DNA from: Aquimarina sp. Aq107 | Lineage (GTDB): Bacteria > Bacteroidota > Bacteroidia > Flavobacteriales > Flavobacteriaceae | Assembly (NCBI RefSeq): GCF_943733665.1 | Contig: NZ_OX030782.1 | Coordinates: 5,132,501 to 5,196,500, forward strand | Reading direction: 5' to 3' | Length of the DNA: 64,000 nucleotides | Shown: piece after piece, positions 42,200 through 50,197 of the stretch | Layout of the letters: each line of letters starts with the position of its first letter | Numbering within the stretch: the stretch's first letter is position 1 | The notes under the pieces: generated by a model | What the model was told of the DNA's origin: nothing | Databases searched by the model: none | What the model saw: only the letters and a program-made list of their open reading frames with translations | Made by a program: the position numbers and the translations under genes

Positions 42200-43066
42200 G
42201 TGGGATTAAATTTAGAGCAAATATCGAGGGTAAAGACAATTACTAAAGAAGAGTTTTTGAGGGATTATTTTATACCTCAAAAACCAGTAGTGATTGAACG
42301 ATTAATTGAAGATTGGCCAGCGTATCAAAAATGGAATTTAGATTATATAAATGAAGTTGCAGGAGATAAGGAAGTACCTTTGTTTGATGATAGACCGATA
42401 AACTCTGAATTTAAATTTAATGAACCCCATACTAGCATGAAAATGAATGAGTATGTGGATCTGTTAAAAAAGGAACCAACAAATTATAGAATTTTCTTAT
42501 ATAATTTATTGAAAGAAGTTCCTAAACTAAGAAAGGATTATAAGTATCCTGAAATAGGATTAAGATTACTGAAAAAAATGCCTTATTTGTTTTTCGGTGG
42601 TGGAGGTTCTAAAGTATTTATGCATTATGATATAGATTTAGGAAATATTCTTCACTTTCATTTTCATGGAGAAAAACAATGTATATTATTTCCTCCCTCA
42701 GAGACTAAGTATTTGTATAAGGTTCCTTATGCATTAATAGCACACCAAGATATTGATTTCACTAACCCTGATTTAGAAAAATGGCCTGCTCTTAAGAAAG
42801 CGCATGGTTATATTACAAATCTTACACACGGTGAAACGTTGTATATGCCTGAAGGATATTGGCATCAAATGACCTACATTACTCCTGGATTTTCTATGAG
42901 TATCCGGGCAATGGCAACCAGATTTGGGAATATGAATAAAGCAGCTTACAACATTTTTTTTATGCGCCATTTCGATAATGTTATGCGAAGGATTGGCGGT
43001 CAGAAATGGATGAATCGTAAAAATGAGTTGGCTATTAAAAGAACAAATAGAAAGAATAGTTTATAA
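42200..43066 (+). CDS. JmjC-like cupin (cupin_8) Fe(II)/2-oxoglutarate oxygenase
   Basis: The 288-residue protein begins with GTG at 42200 (a TAG lies two codons upstream, so no longer form exists). It shows the JmjC/cupin_8 layout: KPVVIERLIEDWPA at the start, the metal ligands His142 and Asp144 in MHYDIDLGN, Lys159 in GEKQ as the likely 2-oxoglutarate contact, and His222 in EGYWHQM. All three iron ligands are present, so it should be active as a hydroxylase of protein, RNA or a small molecule. It follows bioB by 57 bp; co-transcription is possible. Confidence 0.88.
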   Translation: MGLNLEQISRVKTITKEEFLRDYFIPQKPVVIERLIEDWPAYQKWNLDYINEVAGDKEVPLFDDRPINSEFKFNEPHTSMKMNEYVDLLKKEPTNYRIFLYNLLKEVPKLRKDYKYPEIGLRLLKKMPYLFFGGGGSKVFMHYDIDLGNILHFHFHGEKQCILFPPSETKYLYKVPYALIAHQDIDFTNPDLEKWPALKKAHGYITNLTHGETLYMPEGYWHQMTYITPGFSMSIRAMATRFGNMNKAAYNIFFMRHFDNVMRRIGGQKWMNRKNELAIKRTNRKNSL

Positions 43067-43134
43067 TTATAGAAAGCTTGCAACCCTTTTAATTTCTTTT
43101 TGTCTTTATTATTAGAAATCATAAATCTTTCTAG

Positions 43135-44274
43135 ATGGAATTTGTGAATATTATTCTATTAATAAGTGTTTCGCAAGGATTTCTTTTCGGTATTGCGATT
43201 TTGTTTTCTCCTTATTTTAAAAGTTCCACTAATAAATATTTAGGGTATTCAATCTTGATTTTAGCATTCTTGATGTTTAATGTATATCTAGATGCCTTAA
43301 ATGTATATGAACAATATCCAGAGTTTTTAATTTTATATGATATAGAATGGATATTCTTATTCCCAGTTTTTTTCTTCATATATATATTAAAATCAATTGA
43401 TCAAGATTTTATGGTAGAGAGAAAATGGAATTGGTTGTACATTCCGTTTATGTTTTCCGTGATTTTAAATGTAGTTTATAATTTAGAACACATTTACAAA
43501 TGGGAGATATCGTTTTTATCTGATCAAGCATTAATGTATGAATGGGCTTTTGGTCTGCAAGAATTCGGATATTATTCTTATAATTTTGTAATCGCTATTT
43601 GGGCTTATAATATTCTTAAACATAAAAAATATACCAACCAAATACGTGGTAAATGGCTCAAAAAATTATGTATATATGAGGTTTCATTAGTTACTTGTTG
43701 GATCTTAATAGACGTTGCTGATATGATTTTTAATATAGGCTACGATATAGGCATCTCTATTATATGCACTATTACTTCATTTTTTATATTTTGGATTGTA
43801 TATAATGGGATTTACTCTTTGAAAATAAGTAATTTTAAGAATAGTGATGTCAATTTTAATGAAGATACTCTAGAGCCTAAAAACCCTAAAGTTTCAACTC
43901 CTGAACTTTCTTTTTCTAAAGACAATATATATTTCCAAAAGCTAGAGAATTTGTTGGAAAAAGATTATATCTATCGAAATCCTAATTTGAATCAAGAGAT
44001 GGTTGCACAAATTTTAAATATAAGCTCAGGTTATCTATCTCAGATCGTGAATGATGTTACTAAAAAGAATTTTACCGCCTATATAAATTCGTATCGTGTA
44101 AATGAAGTAAAGGAGATGATACTTAATGAAGAGTTTGATAAATATAGTTTATTATCAATTGGTTTAGAAGCAGGATTCAAAGCTAAATCTACATTTTACA
44201 CTTCTTTCAAAAAAGAAACTGGATTAACTCCTAACCAGTTTAAAATTGATCATAAAAAGGTACAGTTTTTTTAA
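43135..44274 (+). CDS. Membrane-bound AraC-family transcriptional regulator
   Basis: The 379-residue protein has seven or so hydrophobic helices in the first 235 residues, then a linker and a C-terminal AraC double helix-turn-helix (about 280-375; LNQEMVAQILNISSGYLSQI and SLLSIGLEAGFKAKSTFYTSFKKETG). It senses something in or across the membrane and controls genes directly. The next gene, an S41 lipoprotein, has a spaced inverted repeat at its promoter, which is a reasonable target. Confidence 0.9.
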   Translation: MEFVNIILLISVSQGFLFGIAILFSPYFKSSTNKYLGYSILILAFLMFNVYLDALNVYEQYPEFLILYDIEWIFLFPVFFFIYILKSIDQDFMVERKWNWLYIPFMFSVILNVVYNLEHIYKWEISFLSDQALMYEWAFGLQEFGYYSYNFVIAIWAYNILKHKKYTNQIRGKWLKKLCIYEVSLVTCWILIDVADMIFNIGYDIGISIICTITSFFIFWIVYNGIYSLKISNFKNSDVNFNEDTLEPKNPKVSTPELSFSKDNIYFQKLENLLEKDYIYRNPNLNQEMVAQILNISSGYLSQIVNDVTKKNFTAYINSYRVNEVKEMILNEEFDKYSLLSIGLEAGFKAKSTFYTSFKKETGLTPNQFKIDHKKVQFF

Positions 44275-44313
44275 ATTTTAATAATTCCGAACATCGTTTT
44301 TTTATTAGCTATC

Positions 44314-44321
44314 TAGTTTTG
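44314..44321 (+). promoter_or_regulatory. -7 element upstream of the S41 lipoprotein gene
   Basis: TAGTTTTG matches TAnnTTTG, 107 bp before the ATG at 44429. It overlaps the first half of an inverted repeat. Confidence 0.4.
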
Positions 44322-44358
44322 AATCAAATCAAAGGTTGGATCAATTCATTTTGATTCA
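44320..44358. repeat. Spaced inverted repeat at the S41 gene promoter
   Basis: TGAATCAAA (44320-44328) and TTTGATTCA (44350-44358) are exact reverse complements separated by 21 bp. They lie at and just after the expected transcription start. Further GATTAATC/GATCAATT-type words lie nearby. This could be a regulator site or a leader hairpin. Confidence 0.4.
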
Positions 44359-44428
44359 TGGATTAATCTGATGCAACTGATTGATTGTTTAATTGTCAAT
44401 AGTGATATAATTCTTAAAACGTAATGTT

Positions 44429-45814
44429 ATGATTTTAGATTTTTTTAAAAAGTATTTCTTAGTGTTAATTATGATTTTTTTTGTTGGATGTAAATCAGAT
44501 GATGACACTCCAATAATTGAAGAAGATACTATAAATGGATTTTGGTTATCAGAAGATAAAGGGTATGTGATTGAATTTACAGATGATGAAGACATCCTTT
44601 ATAATGTAAATACTTCTGGTTGTTCAATTGCGGATGATAATTTTAAAATAGAAGAATTAGCAGGTCTTCAATTAGAGGTGCTAAATAATAATGAACTGAT
44701 TGGGAGATCAGAATTAATAGCTTCAGATATTAAATTTATAAGGTTAGAGAATCAAAATGAATTTTGTTTAGCTGATCAGATTTCGGAGACGGATGATCCA
44801 AAAGTTAATTTTGATCATTTCTGGAATATCTTTAATGATTATTATGCTTTTTTTGAAACAAGAAATGTGGATTGGTCACAGTACGAAGATTTAGGCGAAC
44901 AAGTAACTTCCGAAAATTTTTATCAAATTATTGGTGAACTAGTTTTATTGCTAAATGATGGTCATGTTGCAATTGATGATGAAGAAAATAATATTAGTAT
45001 AGATGCTGGTTTACCCAATTTATTAGAGCGATTAAATGCAGGATTAACAGGAGATTTAATTATAGATTCTGATGAAACTTATAATGCGCTTTATAATCAG
45101 CGGTTAGAGGTTATCGGGTTAAAATACCTTGGTGGAGAATATGAACTAGATGAGAGTGGAAATATTGCTTGGGGTATAATTAATAATAATGTTGGTTATA
45201 TAAATGTTTTAGGAATGCAAGGCTACAGTGACGATGAAAGTACAGAGTTACAGACTTTGAATACTGTTTTGAATGAAATGATGGATGATTTTAAAAACTC
45301 CGGAGTTTCTAAACTCATAATAGATGTTCGTTTTAATGGAGGAGGATATGATATGGTTTCTGTAGAGATAGCATCTAGATTTATGGATCAAGAAAGATCT
45401 GCATTTTCTAAGAAAGCTAGGTTAGGAGATAGTTTTACAGAAACGACTTCCGTTTCGGTTAGCCCTAAAGGAGATTTTCAGTTCACTGATGAGATTATTT
45501 TACTAACAAGTCCATTAACCGCTAGTGCTGCAGAAATTTTTACTCTTTGTCTGAAAGATTTGCCATATGTTACTATTGTAGGTGATAACACGAATGGAGT
45601 TTTTTCTGATATTTTGGTTCACGCATTACCAAACGGAGCATTTGTCGGATTATCTAATGAAATATATAGTGATGCTCAAGGAGTAATATACGAGTCAATT
45701 GGAGTAGGACCTCTTGAAGTAAACAGAGTTCCTCTATTCACAAATGATGATTATTTAGAAGAAAAAGATAGTGGAATAGATAGAGCTGTTGAATTACTGA
45801 GTAATCGTAACTAA
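44429..45814 (+). CDS. S41-family (C-terminal processing-like) peptidase lipoprotein
   Basis: The 461-residue lipoprotein has lipobox FVGC (Cys21) followed by acidic SDDD. An N-terminal lipocalin-like or beta domain of about 100 residues precedes a helical cap (VNFDHFWNIFNDYYAFF) and the tail-specific protease fold, with DVRFNGGGYD as the conserved strand and Ser366 in LTASAAEIF as the nucleophile. A PDZ domain is not evident. Such proteins degrade peptides at the outer membrane or surface. The gene converges on recX with 16 bp between stops. Confidence 0.88.
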   Translation: MILDFFKKYFLVLIMIFFVGCKSDDDTPIIEEDTINGFWLSEDKGYVIEFTDDEDILYNVNTSGCSIADDNFKIEELAGLQLEVLNNNELIGRSELIASDIKFIRLENQNEFCLADQISETDDPKVNFDHFWNIFNDYYAFFETRNVDWSQYEDLGEQVTSENFYQIIGELVLLLNDGHVAIDDEENNISIDAGLPNLLERLNAGLTGDLIIDSDETYNALYNQRLEVIGLKYLGGEYELDESGNIAWGIINNNVGYINVLGMQGYSDDESTELQTLNTVLNEMMDDFKNSGVSKLIIDVRFNGGGYDMVSVEIASRFMDQERSAFSKKARLGDSFTETTSVSVSPKGDFQFTDEIILLTSPLTASAAEIFTLCLKDLPYVTIVGDNTNGVFSDILVHALPNGAFVGLSNEIYSDAQGVIYESIGVGPLEVNRVPLFTNDDYLEEKDSGIDRAVELLSNRN

Positions 45815-45830
45815 GTGATATTTTTTGTGA

Positions 45831-46307
45831 TTAAAAAAGCTCATTAACTTTCTCAAAAACTAATTGGTTTTCCCACCCTCTATAGAGAAGATAATCAATT
45901 AGCTTTTTTCTTTTTTTGAAGGTGTCCGAATCTGTTATTGAATTAAATTTCTTTTCTGCCAAATCATGAAAAGTTTCCAGGTATTCATTTTCAGAGATTT
46001 CTTTTAACGCTACTTTAATACAGTATTCGGATATTTGTCTGAATTTTAATTCTCTAATAATTCGTTGTTTACCCCATTTCTTAATTCGGAATTTTCCTCT
46101 TGCAAAACTTTTAGCAAAACGTTCTTCATTAAGAAAATTATGTTCCAAAAGGTGTAGAATGATCTTTTCTTTTGCCTCAGGAATCAGTTTCATAGTATTA
46201 AGTTTTTGAGAAACATCCTTATGACAACGATCTTGATAAGCACAGTAGTGCTCCATTTTTTTAATTGCTTCTGTAACGGTAATTGCTTCGGGTGTTTTAT
46301 GGTACAT
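45831..46307 (-). CDS. recX: RecX regulatory protein
   Basis: RecX limits RecA filament growth. From ATG 46307 the protein has 158 residues (the frame runs seven codons further to a TTG inside the rng terminator, which I reject). It consists of three-helix repeats typical of RecX: YCAYQDRCHKDVSQKL, then NFLNEERFAKSFARGKFRIKKWG with the hallmark F/R/KWG pattern, and a final YLLYRGW. recA is not in the window. It lies 24 bp after the rng terminator. Confidence 0.92.
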   Translation of the reverse strand: MYHKTPEAITVTEAIKKMEHYCAYQDRCHKDVSQKLNTMKLIPEAKEKIILHLLEHNFLNEERFAKSFARGKFRIKKWGKQRIIRELKFRQISEYCIKVALKEISENEYLETFHDLAEKKFNSITDSDTFKKRKKLIDYLLYRGWENQLVFEKVNELF

Positions 46308-46331
46308 TATTACAAATATAACAAACAAAAA

Positions 46332-46360
46332 AAACCCAGCCTACAATGTAAGCTGGGTTT
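46332..46360 (-). terminator. Terminator of rng
   Basis: AAACCCAGC (46332-46340) pairs with GCTGGGTTT (46352-46360) around an 11-nt loop; on the minus strand it is followed by eight T. It begins only 4 bp after the rng stop and ends 24 bp before the recX start. Confidence 0.88.
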
Positions 46361-46364
46361 CATT

Positions 46365-47924
46365 TTATTTTATCATTTCTCCGTCTTTATCGTGGAAATG
46401 ATATTCTAAATACGTGTAAGCGTCTCTAGGTATAATTTTTACCCATCTTTTATGGTCCATGAACCATTTAGATCGGGCGGATGGAAATCCTTTAGTTAAA
46501 AAAGCTGCAATAAAAGGGTGCGCGCTAAGCGTTAACTTTTTATGTTCTTTTTTAATTAATTTTTCTAAATCGACCTTTATTTTATCTACTAAAACTATTG
46601 GCGCCTCAACTTCGCCATTTCCTCCGTTAGGATTTTCCTCACGGGTTTTGATATTCATTTCTGGTCGTACACGCTGTCGCGTTATTTGAATCAGGCCAAA
46701 CTTACTTGGCGGTAAAATTTTATGCTTTGCCCTGTCGTCTTTCATCTCTTCACGTAAGTGGTTGAAAAGTGTTCTGCGGTTATCAGCATTATTCATGTCT
46801 ATAAAATCGACTACGATAATACCTCCCATATCCCTAAGACGTAGTTGGCGTGCTACTTCGGATGCACTGATTAGGTTGACTTCTAGTGCAGTGTCTTCTT
46901 GGTTTTTGGCTTTGTTAGATCGATTTCCACTATTTACGTCAATGACATGCATTGCCTCAGTGTGTTCGATTACAAGATAGGCTCCCTTACTCATGGATAC
47001 CGTTTTACCAAAACTTGTTTTGATTTGTCGTTCGATACCATGTTTTTCAAAAACAGGTACTTTAGACGTGTGTAACTTTACGATAGATTCTTTTTTTGGT
47101 GCAATTTCTTGCAGATAATCTTTGATTTGGTTGTAGAGATCTTCTTCATCTACAACGATCGAAGTGAAGGTGTCATTAAAAACATCTCTTAATATAGAGG
47201 ATGCTCTATTCATTTCACCTAAAATTTTTGATGGATGGGGTGCTTTGTATAATTTTTTACACATAGACTCCCAGCGTCCCACCAAGTTTTGCAAATCTCT
47301 GTCTAGTTCTGCTACTTTCTTGCCTTCTGCTACAGTACGAACAATAATTCCAAAACCTTTTGGCTTAATACTTTTTACGAGTCTTTTTAGACGTTCTTTC
47401 TCCTCTGATGATTCTATTTTTTGAGAAATAGATACTCTGTTAGAAAAAGGTACTAATACAATATATCTACCGGCAATCGAAAGCTCTGAGCTAATTCGAG
47501 GGCCTTTTGTAGAAATAGGTTCTTTTACTATTTGTACTAATAGCGATTGATTTGATTTTAACACATCGGTTATAACTCCGTGTTTATCAATATCGTTCTC
47601 AAAAGGAAAATTCTTAAGAGAATAATCTTTTAATTTACCTGTGCTTACACGTTTAATGAATTTAAGTAAAGAAGATACTTGAGGGCCCAGATCGTGGTAA
47701 TGCAGAAATGCATCTTTTTCATAACCCACATTTACAAATGCGGCGTTAAGACCTGGAACAGCTTTACGGATTTTGGCAATAAAAATATCACCTACTGCAA
47801 AATTGCTGTCGTCTTCTTCCTTATGTAATTCAATTAGTTTTCCATCTTTTAATAAGGCAAAATCAGTAGAGGAACCAGATCTAATGATCAATTCTTTGTT
47901 CACTCTGATTAGATTTTTATCCAC
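46365..47924 (-). CDS. rng: Ribonuclease E/G
   Basis: The 519-residue RNase G-type endonuclease starts with GTG at 47922-47924. It has an S1 domain inserted near residues 37-125, the 5' sensor region, and the DNase-I-like catalytic part with metal aspartates in HVIDVNSGN and VVDFIDMNN. The zinc-link CPxC motif that holds RNase E/G dimers together is absent: after RQRVRPEMNI the sequence reads REENPNGGNGEV, and the protein has only one cysteine. It cuts mRNA and matures rRNA in the cytoplasm. Two leader hairpins precede it, suggesting feedback control. Confidence 0.95.
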   Translation of the reverse strand: MDKNLIRVNKELIIRSGSSTDFALLKDGKLIELHKEEDDSNFAVGDIFIAKIRKAVPGLNAAFVNVGYEKDAFLHYHDLGPQVSSLLKFIKRVSTGKLKDYSLKNFPFENDIDKHGVITDVLKSNQSLLVQIVKEPISTKGPRISSELSIAGRYIVLVPFSNRVSISQKIESSEEKERLKRLVKSIKPKGFGIIVRTVAEGKKVAELDRDLQNLVGRWESMCKKLYKAPHPSKILGEMNRASSILRDVFNDTFTSIVVDEEDLYNQIKDYLQEIAPKKESIVKLHTSKVPVFEKHGIERQIKTSFGKTVSMSKGAYLVIEHTEAMHVIDVNSGNRSNKAKNQEDTALEVNLISASEVARQLRLRDMGGIIVVDFIDMNNADNRRTLFNHLREEMKDDRAKHKILPPSKFGLIQITRQRVRPEMNIKTREENPNGGNGEVEAPIVLVDKIKVDLEKLIKKEHKKLTLSAHPFIAAFLTKGFPSARSKWFMDHKRWVKIIPRDAYTYLEYHFHDKDGEMIK

Positions 47925-47983
47925 CTCGATATGTTCGAGACAGATGGATTAAACAAATTTTTTCACAGGAATTTTATAATTCC
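47925..47983 (-). promoter_or_regulatory. Leader hairpins upstream of rng
   Basis: Two perfect short inverted repeats lie in the 148-bp leader: CTCGA-TATGT-TCGAG (47925-47939), touching the GTG start codon, and GGAATT-TTAT-AATTCC (47968-47983). In E. coli, RNase E controls its own message through leader stem-loops, so a similar feedback site is plausible. I found no -7 element for this gene. Confidence 0.4.
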
Positions 47984-48054
47984 GTTGAAACAAAGTCTTA
48001 TAAAGGTAGTGATATAAGATACTTTATTTCGATTTCAAAGAACATTCTTAAATA

Positions 48055-48082
48055 GAAAAAGTAGTTAGAAAACTACTTTTTC
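48055..48082 (-). terminator. Terminator overlapping the 3' end of the small basic gene
   Basis: GAAAAAGTAGTT (48055-48066) pairs with AACTACTTTTTC (48071-48082) across an AGAA tetraloop, a perfect 12-bp stem. On the minus strand the T-run follows. The upstream arm holds the last three codons and the stop of the 29-residue gene. Confidence 0.75.
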
Positions 48083-48162
48083 TTATGGCGATTAGCTCTT
48101 CTTCTCTTTTTACGCTTGTGCGTAGCTACCTTGTGTCTTTTACGTTTTTTACCACTTGGCAT
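48073..48162 (-). CDS. 29-residue, extremely basic small protein (ribosomal-protein-like)
   Basis: An ATG at 48160-48162 opens a 29-codon frame ending in TAG at 48073-48075. It reads MPSGKKRKRHKVATHKRKK and continues almost wholly with Arg, Lys and His; about two thirds of all residues are basic. Such composition is typical of tiny ribosome-associated or RNA-binding proteins. I recall the same small gene between HU and rng in other flavobacteria, but cannot name it for certain. It starts 28 bp after the HU stop, so the two are probably on one transcript that ends at the hairpin overlapping the last codons. A chance frame of this composition in AT-rich DNA is very unlikely. Confidence 0.85.
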   Translation of the reverse strand: MPSGKKRKRHKVATHKRKKRRRANRHKKK

Positions 48163-48190
48163 AGTGCGTCTATTTATTGATTATTAATTG

Positions 48191-48481
48191 TTACTTAACT
48201 TCTACGTTAGTTTTTACACCTTCCACAAATACTTTTGCCGGTTTAAAGGCAGGAATATTATGTGCAGGTATTTTGATTGTAGTGTTTTTAGAAATGTTAC
48301 GGCCAGTTTTTTCAGCTCTTGTTTTGATGATAAAGCTACCAAAACCTCTAAGGTATACATTATCACCGCTCTCTAAAGAACTTTTTACTTCTTCCATAAA
48401 GGTTTCAACAGTTGCCTGAACATCTCCTTTTTCAATTCCTAGTTTTTCTGAAATTTTTGCTACAATATCTGCTTTAGTCAT
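48191..48481 (-). CDS. HU family DNA-binding protein
   Basis: The 96-residue histone-like protein has the HU/IHF fold: a helical N-terminus MTKADIVAKISEKLGI, beta arms with the GFGSFIIKTRAEKTGRNISK segment, and the arm tip NIPAFKPAK in the usual place of the conserved proline. It bends and compacts DNA. The late TIKIPAHN segment follows the usual INP-type pattern. It is first in an operon with the 29-residue basic gene and has a good promoter. Confidence 0.95.
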   Translation of the reverse strand: MTKADIVAKISEKLGIEKGDVQATVETFMEEVKSSLESGDNVYLRGFGSFIIKTRAEKTGRNISKNTTIKIPAHNIPAFKPAKVFVEGVKTNVEVK

Positions 48482-48520
48482 TATATTACCTATTTAGGGG
48501 TTTTTAAATTTTCAAGGGGG

Positions 48521-48552
48521 CAAATATAGCAATTTAAAATCCAAAATATCAA
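48521..48552 (-). promoter_or_regulatory. Promoter of the HU gene
   Basis: On the minus strand TTG (48550-48552), a 21-bp spacer and TATATTTG (48521-48528) match both elements. The leader is about 35 nt. Confidence 0.65.
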
Positions 48553-48612
48553 TACTTAAGATGAAATTATCATCTTTTAAAGGTTTAATTTTACAAAACT
48601 TACAATTTTCAT

Positions 48613-49665
48613 ATGATTTTTTATAAAAAACTCATTACGTGGTACTTACAAAACAAAAGATCGATGCCATGGCGAGAAACAACCGATCCATATCACATTT
48701 GGTTAAGCGAAATCATACTTCAACAGACGCGAGTTGCACAAGGATTGCCATATTATTTGTCATTTACCGATCAGTATCCTACTGTTTTTGATTTAGCAAA
48801 TGCAGAAGAAGAACAAGTGCTAAAACTTTGGCAAGGATTAGGTTATTATTCCAGAGCCAGAAATTTACATACCACTGCAAAATATATAGCAAATGAGCTT
48901 AATGGTGTTTTTCCTTCTAATTATAATGATTTATTAAAACTAAAAGGTGTGGGTGATTATACTGCCAGTGCTATAGCTTCTATATGTTATAATGAAGTGG
49001 TTCCTGTGGTAGATGGTAATGTATATCGCGTTTTATCTAGATATTTTAATATTGACACTCCTATTAATAGTACTCAAGGAATTAAAGAGTTTAAGAAAAT
49101 TGCTTTTGAGTTAATTGATCCAGAGCAACCCGCTACCTATAATCAGGCAATTATGGAATTTGGAGCGTTGCAGTGTAAACCACAAAATCCATATTGTATC
49201 GTTTGTCCATTAAATGATAGTTGTGAGTCATTAAATAAAGGAACAGTTACATCATTACCGGTTAAATTGAAAAAAACTAAAGTCAAGAAAAGATATTTTA
49301 ATTACCTGATATTTTCTGTCAGTGATCAATATACTATTATTAAACAGCGAACAGGCAAAGGTATCTGGCAGAATTTATACGAGTTTCCACTGATAGAAAG
49401 CGAGAATGACGTAGACCTTGATTATATAAAAGAAAATGTTTTATTTAAAAGTTTGTTAGGAGATGTATCTTATGATATCACTTGCTATGAAGAAACATTT
49501 AAAATACACAAACTTTCGCACCAGCACTTATATACTCGATTTTATATCATAAAAACCAATAAAAAGCCCAAAATCGATGCTGAATTAGAGCAGATTAAAA
49601 TAGATAATATTCGTGAATATCCAGTTCCTATATTATTAGGTAATTTTATAGATAGCTTTTTTTAG
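48613..49665 (+). CDS. mutY: A/G-specific adenine glycosylase
   Basis: MutY removes adenine paired with 8-oxoguanine. The 350-residue protein has the catalytic Glu33 in SEIILQQTR, the helix-hairpin-helix LKGVGDYTASA, the catalytic Asp134 in VVDGNVYRVL and the iron-sulfur cysteines 188, 195, 198 and 204 (C-x6-C-x2-C-x5-C). The C-terminal third is the Nudix-like domain that recognises 8-oxoG. It is the first gene of the mutY-ssb-gldE-gldD cluster, an order I recall as common in flavobacteria. Confidence 0.97.
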   Translation: MIFYKKLITWYLQNKRSMPWRETTDPYHIWLSEIILQQTRVAQGLPYYLSFTDQYPTVFDLANAEEEQVLKLWQGLGYYSRARNLHTTAKYIANELNGVFPSNYNDLLKLKGVGDYTASAIASICYNEVVPVVDGNVYRVLSRYFNIDTPINSTQGIKEFKKIAFELIDPEQPATYNQAIMEFGALQCKPQNPYCIVCPLNDSCESLNKGTVTSLPVKLKKTKVKKRYFNYLIFSVSDQYTIIKQRTGKGIWQNLYEFPLIESENDVDLDYIKENVLFKSLLGDVSYDITCYEETFKIHKLSHQHLYTRFYIIKTNKKPKIDAELEQIKIDNIREYPVPILLGNFIDSFF

Positions 49666-49708
49666 GTATGATGCTTTTTTATTACATTTACTATAAATAA
49701 TAAAGGAT

Positions 49709-50173
49709 ATGTCTGGAACGTTGAATAAGGTAATGCTTATTGGTCATACAGGAGATGAAGTAAAGATGCATTATTTTGAAGGAGGAAATTGTATTGGTAG
49801 ATTTCCACTGGCAACTAATGATTCTTATGTAAACAAAACCACTGGAGAGAGAGTTACTTCTACAGAATGGCATAATATTGTGGTGCGTAATAAAGCAGCC
49901 GAAATATGTGAAAAATATTTAAAGAAAGGAGATAAAGTATATATCGAAGGTCGTCTTAAAACTAGAAAATGGCAAGACGAACAAGGAAAAGATCGATATA
50001 GTACAGAGATACAGTGTACTGATTTTACATTTTTGACTCCAAAAACGGAAGGACAACAATCTGAAACGACTGCAAGTAGTCAGCCAGTAGGTAATGCAAA
50101 TCCTTCAGTTGGTGCAACACAATCAATATCATCCCCATCTACAGAAATGGAAGAAGATGATCTTCCGTTTTAA
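49709..50173 (+). CDS. ssb: Single-stranded DNA-binding protein
   Basis: The 154-residue SSB has an OB-fold in residues 1-110 (NKVMLIGHTGDEV, STEWHNIVV, YIEGRLKTRKWQD), a flexible Gln/Ser/Thr-rich linker and the acidic tip EEDDLPF that binds partner proteins. It lies 43 bp after mutY and 24 bp before gldE. A second ssb may exist elsewhere in the genome, so this may or may not be the replication copy. Confidence 0.97.
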   Translation: MSGTLNKVMLIGHTGDEVKMHYFEGGNCIGRFPLATNDSYVNKTTGERVTSTEWHNIVVRNKAAEICEKYLKKGDKVYIEGRLKTRKWQDEQGKDRYSTEIQCTDFTFLTPKTEGQQSETTASSQPVGNANPSVGATQSISSPSTEMEEDDLPF

Positions 50174-50197
50174 TATGTTTAACTAAACCGCTATAAT

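Noticed and set aside
46459..47424. Several plus-strand frames opposite rng
   Set aside because: They have no family features, and the minus-strand RNase E/G explains the codon pattern.
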